64,000 bases of DNA from QVMG01 sp032073245 (GCA_032073245.1 DAMANX010000003.1:62001-126000); one strand, 5' to 3'; positions 1 through 8,507 are shown, counted from the stretch's first letter. The notes: generated by a model from the letters alone, not told the origin. A program made the numbers and translations.

Positions 1-2
1 GC

Positions 3-626
3 CTTACCGTATCACGTTATTATACCCCGAATGGACGCTCTATACAGAAACCTTATGAGAGTGGGAATATGGAAAGTTATCAACATGAATTGATCGATCG
101 TTATAACCGGGGTGAGTTAATCAGCGCCGACAGTATCCATTTCCCCGATTCAATGAAATATAATACATTGACTACAAACCGGATTGTATATGGTGGAGGT
201 GGCATCATGCCAGACGTATTTATTCCTATAGATACAACCCGCTATACGGATTACCACCGCAAATTAGCGTCTAACGGTATAATCAACCGCGCGACCATGA
301 ACTATGTGGATCAGCATCGTTCAGAGATTACATCGAATTACAATACATTCGAGAAATATAAACAGGGCTTTCAGGTTTCTGATGCTTTCTTACAAGAACT
401 GATTGATTTGGGAACAGCAGAAGATATTACCTTTAATGAAGAGCAATACCTGACTTCAAAACCATTGATTACTCTTCAATTAAAAGCACTTGTTGCCCGT
501 GATGTCTACGATATGAACGAATATTTCCAGATTATCAATGACGAGAATGACAGCTTAAAAGAAGCACTACGAATTATAAACAATGCTCAGGCATACAATA
601 AAGAGCTGGGAATAACTACGAATTAA
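3..626 (+). CDS. S41 family C-terminal processing peptidase, C-terminal part (5' truncated by window edge)
   Basis: The reading frame is open from the window edge, and the residues before the first in-frame ATG (69) read RYYTPNGRSIQKPY. This is the strand that closes the catalytic region in CtpA-type S41 peptidases, so the ATG at 69 is internal and not the start. About 207 residues are present: the last piece of the protease domain followed by an extension of roughly 140 residues, as in Bacteroidales periplasmic CtpA homologues. The catalytic Ser/Lys and the PDZ domain would lie upstream, outside the window. The family cleaves C-terminal tails of periplasmic proteins. The family call rests on one strong motif; activity cannot be judged. 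Confidence 0.85.
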   Translation, partial: LTVSRYYTPNGRSIQKPYESGNMESYQHELIDRYNRGELISADSIHFPDSMKYNTLTTNRIVYGGGGIMPDVFIPIDTTRYTDYHRKLASNGIINRATMNYVDQHRSEITSNYNTFEKYKQGFQVSDAFLQELIDLGTAEDITFNEEQYLTSKPLITLQLKALVARDVYDMNEYFQIINDENDSLKEALRIINNAQAYNKELGITTN

Positions 627-655
627 AAATTATGAATCGGAGATCGGCCTTAGCC

Positions 656-736
656 AATTACGAATTCAGCTATTTCATCCATAATTCGTAATTCGCATGG
701 GCTTTCATTCGTAATTTTAATTCGCAATTCGTAATT
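656..736. repeat. Cluster of AATTCGTAATT repeats in the protease-chrA gap
   Basis: The 115-bp gap before the chromate transporter contains AATTACGAATT at 656-666, AATTCGTAATT at 683-693 and 726-736, and ATTCGTAATT at 707-716. The first copy is the reverse complement of the others, so hairpins can form. No coding potential is seen and no function is assigned. Confidence 0.6.
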
Positions 737-741
737 GAAAT

Positions 742-1272
742 ATGTTTTGGACACTTTTCTTTACCTTCGTTAAGATCGGTACTTTCACTATTGGGGGTGG
801 TTATGCTATGCTCCCATTGATTGAGAGAGAAGTTGTGGATAAAGGATGGTTATCACAAAAAGACTTTATCGATCTTTTCTCTGTTGCTCAATCTCTGCCT
901 GGAATATTTGCGGTGAATATCTCCATCTTTGTGGGATATAAACTTAAGAAATTGCCTGGGAGTATTGTATGTGCTTTAGGTACTATTCTTCCTTCCTTTT
1001 TTATCATTCTTATTATTGCTCTGTTCTTCACTCAGATCTCAGATAATATTTGGGTGGAAAAGATATTTAAAGGAATACGCCCGGCAGTAGTGGCATTGAT
1101 CGCCGTTCCGGTTATTACAACAGCCCGTACTCTCAAATTAAGTTATAAAGTAATCATCATTCCAATAATTGCAGCCTTATTGATTTGGTTGGGAGGTATT
1201 TCTCCCATCTGGATTGTTGTGGGTGCTATATTAGGGGGATTAGGTTATACATTTATATTAAAGAAGCGCTGA
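742..1272 (+). CDS. chrA: Chromate transporter ChrA family, N-terminal-type half
   Basis: This 176-residue membrane protein carries the ChrA repeat signature: a KIGTFTIGGGYAMLP stretch at its N-terminus, then DLFSVAQSLPG, then several hydrophobic helices. It is one of two half-length ChrA proteins encoded back to back; many Bacteroidetes and Firmicutes have this two-gene form in place of a fused protein of about 400 residues. The family exports chromate, probably by anion exchange at the inner membrane, with the two halves expected to pair. The stop is immediately followed by the start of the second half, so the two are co-translated. The natural substrate in an anaerobe is uncertain. Confidence 0.9.
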   Translation: MFWTLFFTFVKIGTFTIGGGYAMLPLIEREVVDKGWLSQKDFIDLFSVAQSLPGIFAVNISIFVGYKLKKLPGSIVCALGTILPSFFIILIIALFFTQISDNIWVEKIFKGIRPAVVALIAVPVITTARTLKLSYKVIIIPIIAALLIWLGGISPIWIVVGAILGGLGYTFILKKR

Positions 1273-1273
1273 T

Positions 1274-1825
1274 ATGATCTGGTTGGAACTCTTTTATGTC
1301 TATATAAAAATCGGGATCTTCGGGTTTGGAGGCGGGTATGCCATGCTTTCACTTATTCAGGCAGAAGTAGTTGATAAATACAATTGGATATCCCTTCAGG
1401 AATTTACAGATATTGTCGCCATCTCTCAAATGACACCCGGGCCAATTGGTATCAATAGTGCTACTTATATTGGTTTTACGGCCATTCATAATGCGGGTTA
1501 CTCCACCGGTATGAGTATTCTGGGTGCCGGCTTGGCCACCTTTGCTGTCTGCCTGCCTTCTTTTATTCTGGTATTAATTATTTCTTATTACTTTACACGT
1601 GTAAAAAACAATAAATATGTTGAGGCTGCCTTTTCCGGCCTTCGTCCAGTGACTGTAGGTTTGATAGCTGCCGCTGCATTGATGTTGATGAATACCGAAA
1701 ACTTCATCGACTATAAAAGTTATTTTATTTTCGGCGCTGCTTTTCTACTTACATGGAAACTGAAAGTCCATCCTATTTTAATGATTGTATTAGCCGGGGC
1801 TGCGGGATTAGTTCTTTATTGGTAA
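1274..1825 (+). CDS. chrA: Chromate transporter ChrA family, C-terminal-type half
   Basis: This 183-residue homologue of the preceding protein repeats the same motifs: KIGIFGFGGGYAMLSL near the N-terminus and AISQMTPGPIGIN in the second segment. The second motif has the TPGP form typical of the canonical ChrA domain. It begins one base after the upstream stop codon, so the pair forms one transcription and translation unit. It is a normal second gene and not a frameshifted piece, because each half has its own start and a complete domain. Confidence 0.9.
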   Translation: MIWLELFYVYIKIGIFGFGGGYAMLSLIQAEVVDKYNWISLQEFTDIVAISQMTPGPIGINSATYIGFTAIHNAGYSTGMSILGAGLATFAVCLPSFILVLIISYYFTRVKNNKYVEAAFSGLRPVTVGLIAAAALMLMNTENFIDYKSYFIFGAAFLLTWKLKVHPILMIVLAGAAGLVLYW

Positions 1826-1860
1826 GAGCAAACTTAGATTATAACATTACTATTGATTTA

Positions 1861-1886
1861 TGATCATATTTGGTTAAATATGATCA
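1861..1886. repeat. 11-bp perfect inverted repeat after chrA
   Basis: TGATCATATTT (1861-1871) and AAATATGATCA (1876-1886) pair perfectly around a 4-base loop. There is no T-run, so this is a weak terminator candidate. It lies about 50 bp upstream of the next promoter and could equally be a protein-binding site. Confidence 0.45.
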
Positions 1887-1938
1887 ATATAGACTAAGGA
1901 AAGAACAATATTTATCCCTAAAAATGAAAAAAAAGCAG

Positions 1939-1954
1939 TATGTTTGCGCAAACA
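1939..1954 (+). promoter_or_regulatory. Candidate promoter -7 element overlapped by a 14-bp palindrome (putative operator)
   Basis: TATGTTTG at 1939-1946 matches the Bacteroidetes -7 consensus TAnnTTTG, 26 bases before the GH88 start codon. It overlaps the perfect palindrome TGTTTGCGCAAACA (1941-1954), whose central CG resembles LacI-family operators. A repressor bound here would block the uronate operon. No matching -33 TTG is obvious. The promoter match is seen directly; the operator role is inferred. Confidence 0.5.
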
Positions 1955-1971
1955 CATTTTAATACCAATTT

Positions 1972-3168
1972 ATGAGAACGTATTTATACACGATTGTATT
2001 TGTTACAAGTATTTTATTAGCCTCATGTCAGGCCGACAAACAAGAATCTTTATCTGATGTAATCGATCGGGGATTGAAAGCTTCTACCGAACAAGCGCTC
2101 CTAATGGCGAAAGTATTGGAAGGACAAGAAGGGCGTCTCCCTAAAACTATAAAACCTGACGGAACTTTGTCAACCAGTGACTACGGTTGGTGGTGTAGTG
2201 GTTTCTTCCCGGGAGAACTTTGGTATTTGTATGAGAACAATCCTACTCCGGAGTTAAAAAAATACGCAGAGATGTATACCGATAGAGTCGAACCGGCAAA
2301 AAATATGACTAACACTCATGACCTCGGATTTATGCTTAATTGTAGTTTTGGTAATGGGTACCGGATCACTGGAAACCCAGCTTATAAAGAAGTCTTGATC
2401 ACCGGAGCTCATTCTTTAGCTACACGATATAATCCGACTGTATGCGCTATCCGCTCCTGGGATTTCAATAAAGATAAATGGCAATATCCGGTTATTATTG
2501 ATAATATGATGAACCTGGAATTTTTTACCTGGGTAGCACGTGAGACCGGAGACAAACAATTTGAGGAAATGGCGAATTCACACGCTAAAACTACTATGGA
2601 ACATCATTTCCGTCCTGATTACAGTAGCTGGCATGTTATATCCTATGATACAATTACAGGACAACCTCATGCAAAACATACGCATCAGGGATATTCTGAT
2701 GAATCGGCATGGGCACGCGGCCAGGCATGGGCTTTATATGGCTATACTATGATGGCACGTGAAACAGGGGATAATGCTTACCTCGATCAGGCTAAGAATA
2801 TAGCTTCTTTTATCATGCACCATCCGAATTTACCGGAAGATAAAGTTCCTTATTGGGACTTCGATGCTCCGGGTATACCAAATATACCACGCGATGCTTC
2901 ATCGGCTGCAATTATGGCTTCAGCACTGATCGAACTCAGCCAGATGGATACATCGGATTTCGGAAAACAATGTCTGGAATTGGCAGAACAAATGGTTCGT
3001 TCGCTCACCTCTCCAGCTTATTTGGCAGAAGTGGGAACTAATCAAAACTTTGCATTAATGCACAGTACTGGTAGTTTTCCAAGCAATAGTGAAGTAGATG
3101 TTCCTCTTTCTTATGCCGATTATTACTACGTAGAAGCATTGTTACGCCTTAAGAAACTGATAAAATAA
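1972..3168 (+). CDS. GH88 unsaturated glucuronyl hydrolase, lipoprotein
   Basis: This 398-residue protein has a lipoprotein signal (lipobox LLASC, Cys19), which places it in the periplasm or at the outer membrane. The body matches glycoside hydrolase family 88: WWCSGFFPGELWYLYE at about 73-88, DLGF with Asp117, and IIDNMMNLEF with Asp177. The two aspartates are 60 residues apart, close to the spacing of the catalytic pair in Bacillus UGL (D88/D149). Family members release 4,5-unsaturated uronic acid from oligosaccharides made by polysaccharide lyases. It heads an operon whose last two genes convert that product onward, which supports the assignment. The exact glycan (heparinoid, chondroitin, pectin or other) cannot be read from the sequence. 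Confidence 0.93.
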   Translation: MRTYLYTIVFVTSILLASCQADKQESLSDVIDRGLKASTEQALLMAKVLEGQEGRLPKTIKPDGTLSTSDYGWWCSGFFPGELWYLYENNPTPELKKYAEMYTDRVEPAKNMTNTHDLGFMLNCSFGNGYRITGNPAYKEVLITGAHSLATRYNPTVCAIRSWDFNKDKWQYPVIIDNMMNLEFFTWVARETGDKQFEEMANSHAKTTMEHHFRPDYSSWHVISYDTITGQPHAKHTHQGYSDESAWARGQAWALYGYTMMARETGDNAYLDQAKNIASFIMHHPNLPEDKVPYWDFDAPGIPNIPRDASSAAIMASALIELSQMDTSDFGKQCLELAEQMVRSLTSPAYLAEVGTNQNFALMHSTGSFPSNSEVDVPLSYADYYYVEALLRLKKLIK

Positions 3169-3178
3169 GCACCAGAAA

Positions 3179-4414
3179 ATGAATAAAGTATTTATCTACA
3201 GTCTAATTGTATTTGCAGGATGCTTCTCTATTAATCTTATTTCAGCACAGGAAGCAAAACCTACAGGTGAGCAGGATCGTCAATTTTGGGTAGAAACAAT
3301 TACAAAGATTGCTGATCCGGTTTTAACAAACCTCAGCAATAACACTCTCAGACAAAATATGCCTTTTGAATCTCTTTCAAAGGAACAAATACGTCATGAA
3401 GTTTCATATCTGGAAGCAGTAGGACGGTTGATCTGTGGAATCTCACCGTGGCTTGAGTTAGGGCCTGATCAAACATCGGAAGGACAATTACGTGATAAAT
3501 ATATAAAACTGGCTGTCAAAGGACTCAAAAATGCAGTCAATCCTAATGCTCCCGATTATCTGGAGTTTGGTAAACCGTATCAACCTCTTGTAGATGCTGC
3601 TTTTCTTGCACAAGGCTTATTGCGTGCTCCAAAGCAACTTTGGGGCAATCTGGATGAGCAAGCTAAGGCATGGATGATTACAGAGTTAAAAAGAACCCGA
3701 GGAATAAAGCCATGGGAAAACAACTGGTTGCTTTTTGCTTCAACAGTTGAAGCTGCTCTGCTTGAATTTACAGGAGAATGTGACATGGAACGCTTAACTA
3801 CCGGAGTAAATCGTTTCCGCGATGAGTGGTATAAGGGAGATGCATGGTATGGCGACGGCCCTAATTTTCACATGGATTATTATAACAGTTTCGTTATACA
3901 TCCTATGTTGACTGATGTTCTGATCATTATGGATAAACACGGTATTAATAATGAGAATTTCCTTCCCACACAACTAAAGCGATTAGAGCGTTTTGCGGTA
4001 CAACAAGAACGTTTTATCTCTCCGGAGGGGACTTTCCCTGTTGTTGGAAGGTCAATTGTATATCGTTTTGGTGTTTTTCATGGTTTGGCACAAGCTTGTC
4101 TAATGGAGATATTACCTGAAAAGGTAAAACCGGCACAAGTTCGTTGTGCAATGACTGCTGTTATCCGAAACCAACTCAAGTCTCCAAAGAATTTTGATAA
4201 TAACGGATGGCTGAAGGTTGGCTTCACAGGTGAACAAATTAACATGTCAGAGTCTTATATAAATACAGGAAGCGTTTATTTATGCAGTATGGGTATGCTT
4301 GCTTTAGGGCTTCCTGCTAATAATGCTTTCTGGGCAGACCCTTATACGGAATGGACAAATCTGAAGGCATGGAATGGAATTGATGTGGGAGCGGATAGTG
4401 CACTAAAGAAATGA
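3179..4414 (+). CDS. DUF2264 family exported protein (putative uronate-releasing glycosidase)
   Basis: This 411-residue protein has a Sec signal peptide ending near Ala23 (LISAQE). It matches the DUF2264 family, an alpha/alpha-barrel type; recognisable stretches are SYLEAVGRLICGISPWLE, NNWLLFASTVEAALL and WYGDGPNFHMDYYNSFVIHP. Some DUF2264 proteins are classed by CAZy as GH154 with reported beta-glucuronidase activity; this is from memory and was not checked. It starts 10 bases after GH88 and precedes kduI, so it very likely acts on the same uronic-acid glycan. The catalytic residue cannot be named. Confidence 0.8.
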   Translation: MNKVFIYSLIVFAGCFSINLISAQEAKPTGEQDRQFWVETITKIADPVLTNLSNNTLRQNMPFESLSKEQIRHEVSYLEAVGRLICGISPWLELGPDQTSEGQLRDKYIKLAVKGLKNAVNPNAPDYLEFGKPYQPLVDAAFLAQGLLRAPKQLWGNLDEQAKAWMITELKRTRGIKPWENNWLLFASTVEAALLEFTGECDMERLTTGVNRFRDEWYKGDAWYGDGPNFHMDYYNSFVIHPMLTDVLIIMDKHGINNENFLPTQLKRLERFAVQQERFISPEGTFPVVGRSIVYRFGVFHGLAQACLMEILPEKVKPAQVRCAMTAVIRNQLKSPKNFDNNGWLKVGFTGEQINMSESYINTGSVYLCSMGMLALGLPANNAFWADPYTEWTNLKAWNGIDVGADSALKK

Positions 4415-4444
4415 CAGGAAATAAAATAATATAGAAATAAGAGT

Positions 4445-5287
4445 ATGAAAACAAATTATGAATTACGTTATGCAGCGCATCCAGCAGATGCAAAAGCATA
4501 CGACACAACTCGTTTACGTAAAGATTTTCTTATTGAGAAAGTTTTTTCACCGGATGAAGTAAACATGGTCTATTCCATGTATGACCGTATGATTGTTGGA
4601 GGTGCTATGCCTCAAAAAGAAAAATTACACCTGGAAGCTATTGACCCTTTGAAACAAGCCTATTTCCTACATAGCCGTGAAATGGGTATCTACAATGTTG
4701 GTGGCCCTGGTGTGGTTTATGCGGGTGATAAGGTTTATGAATTAGATTATAAAGAATCTCTTTATCTAGGTAGTGGTGAACGCGAAGTTTATTTTGAAAG
4801 TAAAGATGCAAATAAACCTGCTCTTTTCTATTTCAATTCGCTAACTGCTCACCGCAATTATCCTGATAAGAAGATAACAAAAGCTGATGCTGTTGTTGCT
4901 GAAATGGGAGCTTTGGAAACATCTAATCATCGTAATATTAATAAGATGATCGTAAACCAGGTTCTTCCAACCTGTCAAATACAAATGGGTATGACCGAAT
5001 TGGCTCCGGGTAGTGTATGGAACACTATGCCCCCGCATGTGCATTCCCGCCGTATGGAAGCTTACTTCTATTTTGAAGTTCCGGAAGATCAGGCAGTATG
5101 CCATTTTATGGGTGAAATAGACGAAACCCGTCACATCTGGATGAAAAATAATCAGGCTGTATTATCACCTGAGTGGTCAATTCACTCAGCAGCTGCAACC
5201 TCTAACTATACCTTTATCTGGGGTATGGGAGGAGAGAATCTGGACTATGGCGATCAGGATTTCTCTAAAATAACAGACATTAAATAA
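4445..5287 (+). CDS. kduI: 5-dehydro-4-deoxy-D-glucuronate isomerase
   Basis: At 280 residues this has the normal KduI length. The cupin metal site is visible: PPHVHSRRMEAYFYF gives His198, His200 and Glu205, and His247 supplies the fourth ligand, matching the H-H-E-H zinc set of E. coli KduI. The enzyme isomerises 4-deoxy-L-threo-5-hexosulose uronate (the open form of the unsaturated uronate freed by GH88) to 3-deoxy-D-glycero-2,5-hexodiulosonate in the cytoplasm. It lies 30 bases after DUF2264 and 16 bases before kduD, forming the intracellular half of the pathway. Confidence 0.97.
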   Translation: MKTNYELRYAAHPADAKAYDTTRLRKDFLIEKVFSPDEVNMVYSMYDRMIVGGAMPQKEKLHLEAIDPLKQAYFLHSREMGIYNVGGPGVVYAGDKVYELDYKESLYLGSGEREVYFESKDANKPALFYFNSLTAHRNYPDKKITKADAVVAEMGALETSNHRNINKMIVNQVLPTCQIQMGMTELAPGSVWNTMPPHVHSRRMEAYFYFEVPEDQAVCHFMGEIDETRHIWMKNNQAVLSPEWSIHSAAATSNYTFIWGMGGENLDYGDQDFSKITDIK

Positions 5288-5303
5288 ACTAAGAATAAAA
5301 GAT

Positions 5304-6095
5304 ATGACAAAGTTCTCATTACAAGGAAAGATAGCTCTTGTTACCGGTGCTACTTATGGCATTGGATTTGCTATGGCTTCAGCTTTAGCTGATGCCGGAG
5401 CAACAATCGTATTTAACGATATCAACTCAGATTTAATTGAAAAAGGATTAGCTGCTTATAAAGAAAAAGGGATCAATGCACACGGTTATGTATGTGACGT
5501 AACCAACGAAGATCAGGTGAACGCTATGGTTGCCCAGATTGAAAAAGAAGTAGGTGTAATTGACATTCTTATCAATAATGCAGGTATTATCAAGCGTATT
5601 CCTATGATTGAAATGTCAGCTGCTGAGTTCCGTCAGGTGATTGATATCGACTTGAATGGCCCATTTATTGTAGCAAAAGCGGTTATCCCATCAATGATCA
5701 AAAAAGGACACGGAAAGATTATCAATATTTGCTCTATGATGAGCGAATTAGGACGTGAAACAGTATCAGCCTATGCTGCTGCAAAGGGAGGTTTAAAAAT
5801 GCTTACCCGTAATATTGCTTCAGAATATGGTGAATACAATATTCAATGTAATGGTATAGGCCCGGGTTATATCGCGACTCCTCAAACTGCTCCACTTCGT
5901 GAGAAACAAGCAGATGGCTCAAGACATCCATTCGACTCATTCATTATCGCTAAAACACCAGCTGCCCGTTGGGGTACAGCTGAGGATTTAGCTGGTCCTG
6001 CAGTATTCCTTGCTTCCGAAGCTTCTGATTTTGTTAATGGACATATCTTGTATGTAGATGGTGGTATTCTTGCTTATATAGGAAAACAACCCTAA
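5304..6095 (+). CDS. kduD: 2-dehydro-3-deoxy-D-gluconate 5-dehydrogenase (SDR)
   Basis: This is a 263-residue classical short-chain dehydrogenase: TGATYGIG (14-21) binds the cofactor, NNAG is at 91-94, and the catalytic triad is Ser144, Tyr157 and Lys161 (YAAAK). Next to kduI, the expected reaction is NADH-dependent reduction of 3-deoxy-D-glycero-2,5-hexodiulosonate to 2-keto-3-deoxygluconate. That product would then need KDG kinase and aldolase, which are not in the window. A gluconate 5-dehydrogenase label would fit the sequence alone; context favours KduD. A strong terminator follows. Confidence 0.93.
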   Translation: MTKFSLQGKIALVTGATYGIGFAMASALADAGATIVFNDINSDLIEKGLAAYKEKGINAHGYVCDVTNEDQVNAMVAQIEKEVGVIDILINNAGIIKRIPMIEMSAAEFRQVIDIDLNGPFIVAKAVIPSMIKKGHGKIINICSMMSELGRETVSAYAAAKGGLKMLTRNIASEYGEYNIQCNGIGPGYIATPQTAPLREKQADGSRHPFDSFIIAKTPAARWGTAEDLAGPAVFLASEASDFVNGHILYVDGGILAYIGKQP

Positions 6096-6124
6096 TAATA
6101 TATACTATCAATTCAAAGTATATG

Positions 6125-6158
6125 AAAAGCGTTTCCATTCGAAACGCTTTTCTTTTTT
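6125..6158 (+). terminator. Rho-independent terminator of the uronate operon
   Basis: AAAAGCGTTTC (6125-6135) and GAAACGCTTTT (6141-6151) form an 11-bp stem with a CATTC loop, followed by CTTTTTT. It lies 30 bases after the kduD stop. Confidence 0.9.
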
Positions 6159-6160
6159 AT

Positions 6161-6355
6161 AAGTAATAGTATCTAATTTCTCCTCCTTAGCAAAGGAGGA
6201 GGGGACCGCCGCTTGCGGTGGTGAGGTGGTTTGGTGTAACCTAAAAGTGTTATTTTAATGTGTATATAAATATGAGTTATACCAAACCACCTCCCCCTCT
6301 CTTCGTTCGGGTACTCCTCCTTTGTTAAGGAGGAGAAATTTGATACTACTTTTTA
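6161..6355. repeat. About 195-bp interrupted inverted repeat, non-coding
   Basis: The arms run inward from about 6161-6240 and 6275-6355. Matching pieces include TTCTCCTCCTTAGCAAAGGA against its imperfect complement near 6316-6338, and GGTGGTTTGGTGTAAC against GTTATACCAAACCACC. Within the left arm, CTCCTCCTTAGCAAAGGAGGAG is itself a hairpin, and ACCGCCGCTTGCGGTGGT is another. A related half-copy is present near 27930. With the terminator at 6125 it fills most of the 395-bp gap between kduD and the next gene. It resembles a dispersed palindromic or MITE-like repeat; no ORF is seen in it. Confidence 0.7.
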
Positions 6356-6490
6356 GTTAGCCCCAAATTGAATACTCTTATATTTATCGCATTATATAAA
6401 AAGATGTGCCATCTAACATAGTACATATAATTACAAACTTATTTGTAAATCTATACATTTGTCTCAATGTATAATTAAATGTAATCACTA

Positions 6491-7405
6491 ATGAAACGAG
6501 TAATCTATTTAAGCTTTTGTTTGTTTCTGTGTATAAGTATGAGTAAAGCCCAACAAAGTAAAGTTTCAAGCATACTTGAAATAGTAGATATAAATAGCAG
6601 AGAACGTACAACGATCAAAGAATTTCCTTTTCTTATAGAAGCTCCAAACTGGACACCCGACGGACAATGGCTCGTCTATAACAGTGGGGGTAGACTATAT
6701 AAAATATCTCCTGAAAAGCCAGGCGAACCACAATTAATTGAAATCGGCTTTGCCATTCGCTGTAACAATGATCATGTACTCTCTGCTGATGGTAAACAAA
6801 TTGCTATAAGCCATGGTACAAAAGAAGACGGTCAATCTCGTATTTATACACTACCTTTTGAAGGTGGTGCTCCAACACTTATTACACCCATAGCTCCCAG
6901 TTATCTACATGGTTGGAGCCCTGATAAAAAATTTCTCGCATATTGTGCTGATAGGAAAGGGAATTATGATGTCTATATTATCCCGGCAGAGGGAGGGGAA
7001 GAAATTCGTCTGACTACTGCTGAAGGACTTGATGATGGCCCGGAATACTCCCCATGTGGCGAATATATCTGGTTCAACTCCGTTCGTACCGGACTTATGC
7101 AGGTATGGAGAATGAAAGCGGACGGTTCCGAGCAGACACAAATGACTTTCGATGAAACACGTAATTCCTGGTTTCCGCATATTTCCCCTGATGGAAAATC
7201 AATTGTATATATTGCCTATAAGAAAGGAGATGTAAAGCCAGGAGATCATCCCGCAAATAAAAACGTAGAACTTCTTTTAATGCCGTCCTCTGGCGGTGAA
7301 GCTAAAACTATAGTAAAACTCTTTGGCGGACAAGGAACCATTAATGTGAATTCGTGGTCACCGGATAGTAAAAAGATTGCTTTTGTCAGTTATAAGCAAA
7401 GGTAA
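6491..7405 (+). CDS. Exported TolB-like beta-propeller protein
   Basis: This 304-residue protein has a Sec signal peptide (cleavage after about Ala20, SKAQQ). The rest is a series of WD40-like/PD40 blades with repeated D-G-x-W/I/x-Y patterns: TPDGQWLVYNSGG, SADGKQIAISHG, SPDKKFLAYCADR, SPCGEYIWFNSVRTG, SPDGKSIVYIAYKKGD and SPDSKKIAFVSYK. That makes about six TolB-type propeller repeats without a peptidase domain. It is predicted periplasmic and probably binds protein or carbohydrate. It lacks the N-terminal domain of true TolB and is not next to pal, so it is not called tolB. It appears to be a single-gene unit. Confidence 0.8.
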   Translation: MKRVIYLSFCLFLCISMSKAQQSKVSSILEIVDINSRERTTIKEFPFLIEAPNWTPDGQWLVYNSGGRLYKISPEKPGEPQLIEIGFAIRCNNDHVLSADGKQIAISHGTKEDGQSRIYTLPFEGGAPTLITPIAPSYLHGWSPDKKFLAYCADRKGNYDVYIIPAEGGEEIRLTTAEGLDDGPEYSPCGEYIWFNSVRTGLMQVWRMKADGSEQTQMTFDETRNSWFPHISPDGKSIVYIAYKKGDVKPGDHPANKNVELLLMPSSGGEAKTIVKLFGGQGTINVNSWSPDSKKIAFVSYKQR

Positions 7406-7413
7406 TTACATAT

Positions 7414-7533
7414 ATGAGATTGAATGTTTACAAAAAAGTTCATATACTTGTCACAACTATATGCGCTATTCCGTCTTCAGTATGTAAGCCTCCTCAAAGC
7501 GCGCAAATAAGAAGAGGAGAAAGAAAAAAATAA
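7414..7533 (+). CDS. Possible 39-residue basic small protein (unrecognised)
   Basis: An ATG at 7414 opens a 39-codon frame ending at TAA 7531-7533, only 13 bases before the DUF4252 start. The translation begins MRLNVYKKVHILVTTICAI and ends RRGERKK: a short hydrophobic stretch with two cysteines and a basic tail. It resembles no family I know. It could be a leader peptide or small secreted peptide for the sigma-factor operon, or a chance ORF. No promoter or conservation evidence is available. Confidence 0.25.
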   Translation: MRLNVYKKVHILVTTICAIPSSVCKPPQSAQIRRGERKK

Positions 7534-7546
7534 AATTATAAAGTAT

Positions 7547-8008
7547 ATGAAAACGAAACAGTACGCAGCCATATTGGCACTTATATTTATTTGCCAGGCA
7601 AGTTTCGCCCAACGCAACGTAGACAATTTATTCAAAGAATTCTCTCAGACAAGAGAGGTGGAGGGAGTTAAGTTGGGGAAATTCACCATGACCCTCGCAG
7701 GCCTTTTTACCGAAACAATGGGAGTCGATACTATTGAAGCTTATGCTTTTGATAATTGTCCGGAAGGTGTCAAAACGAAATTGACAAATGCCATTCGAGA
7801 TTTGAAAGATTCAAAGTTCGAAACAATGGTAACTGCTAATGAAAATGGAAACCGTACAAGGGTTCTGGTTAAAATTGAAGAAGACATGATCCGCGAAATG
7901 GTAGTTGTATCTACTGGCCAATCCAACGCTTTGGTACGAATCAAAGGAAAAATTAAACCTTCGGATATCGAGCGGGTCGTAAATAAACATGGAAAAGGTG
8001 GATGCTGA
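7547..8008 (+). CDS. DUF4252 exported protein (first of two)
   Basis: This 153-residue protein has a signal peptide (cleavage after Ala21, ASFAQ). The mature part fits DUF4252: NVDNLFKEFSQTREVEGVKLG near the N-terminus, a strand-rich centre, and VRIKGKIKPSDIERVV near the end. It is small, periplasmic and of unknown function; the family commonly accompanies ECF sigma factors in Bacteroidetes. Its 3' end overlaps the sigma-factor start by 20 bases, so the two are translationally coupled. Confidence 0.85.
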   Translation: MKTKQYAAILALIFICQASFAQRNVDNLFKEFSQTREVEGVKLGKFTMTLAGLFTETMGVDTIEAYAFDNCPEGVKTKLTNAIRDLKDSKFETMVTANENGNRTRVLVKIEEDMIREMVVVSTGQSNALVRIKGKIKPSDIERVVNKHGKGGC

Positions 8009-8507
8009 AAACTTTAAAAAGCAATTTTTATCTTTTCATCCTAAACTCTATCGAATAGCATTTGCATTGGTAAACAACAAAAACGATGCAGAGGATCTGT
8101 TACAAGAGGCTTATTGTAAACTTTGGAATATGCGAACGGAGTTGACATCAATTAATAATCCCGAAGCATTCTCGGTTACATTAGTTAAGAACCTCTGCCT
8201 GGATTACCTCCGCTCTGCACGTGCCAACCGCTATGAGGAACAAATAAAGGAGGTGAACATAGCATTTGACTCTAACCCGGAAAAAGAGCTTGAAGGAGAA
8301 GATGAGATAGCACAGATAAAAGAGCTGATCGAAAGGTTACCCGAGAATCAGAAACAAGTATTAAAACTACGGGGACTAAGCGATTGCTCGATGGAAGAGA
8401 TAGAAGAAATAACCGGATTTACAGCGGCCAATATCCGCACCTTACTCTCACGGGCAAGAAAAGTAATACGGGAACAATACATTAAATTAAAATTAGACGT
8501 GATATGA
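7989..8507 (+). CDS. ECF-type RNA polymerase sigma-70 factor
   Basis: This 172-residue protein has a sigma region 2 (LVNNKNDAEDLLQEAYCKLWNM, about residues 26-47) and a region 4 helix-turn-helix (LPENQKQVLKLRGLSDCSMEEIEE and following, about 118-160). Both are typical of ECF sigma factors. It starts inside the upstream DUF4252 gene and its stop overlaps the next ATG (ATGA), so all four genes are likely co-expressed. The cue is unknown. The downstream membrane protein is the obvious candidate for holding it inactive. Confidence 0.93.
   Translation: MEKVDAENFKKQFLSFHPKLYRIAFALVNNKNDAEDLLQEAYCKLWNMRTELTSINNPEAFSVTLVKNLCLDYLRSARANRYEEQIKEVNIAFDSNPEKELEGEDEIAQIKELIERLPENQKQVLKLRGLSDCSMEEIEEITGFTAANIRTLLSRARKVIREQYIKLKLDVI

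Noticed and set aside
742..1825. Broken chrA gene
   Set aside because: Both halves have a complete ChrA domain and their own start; the two-gene form is normal in this phylum.
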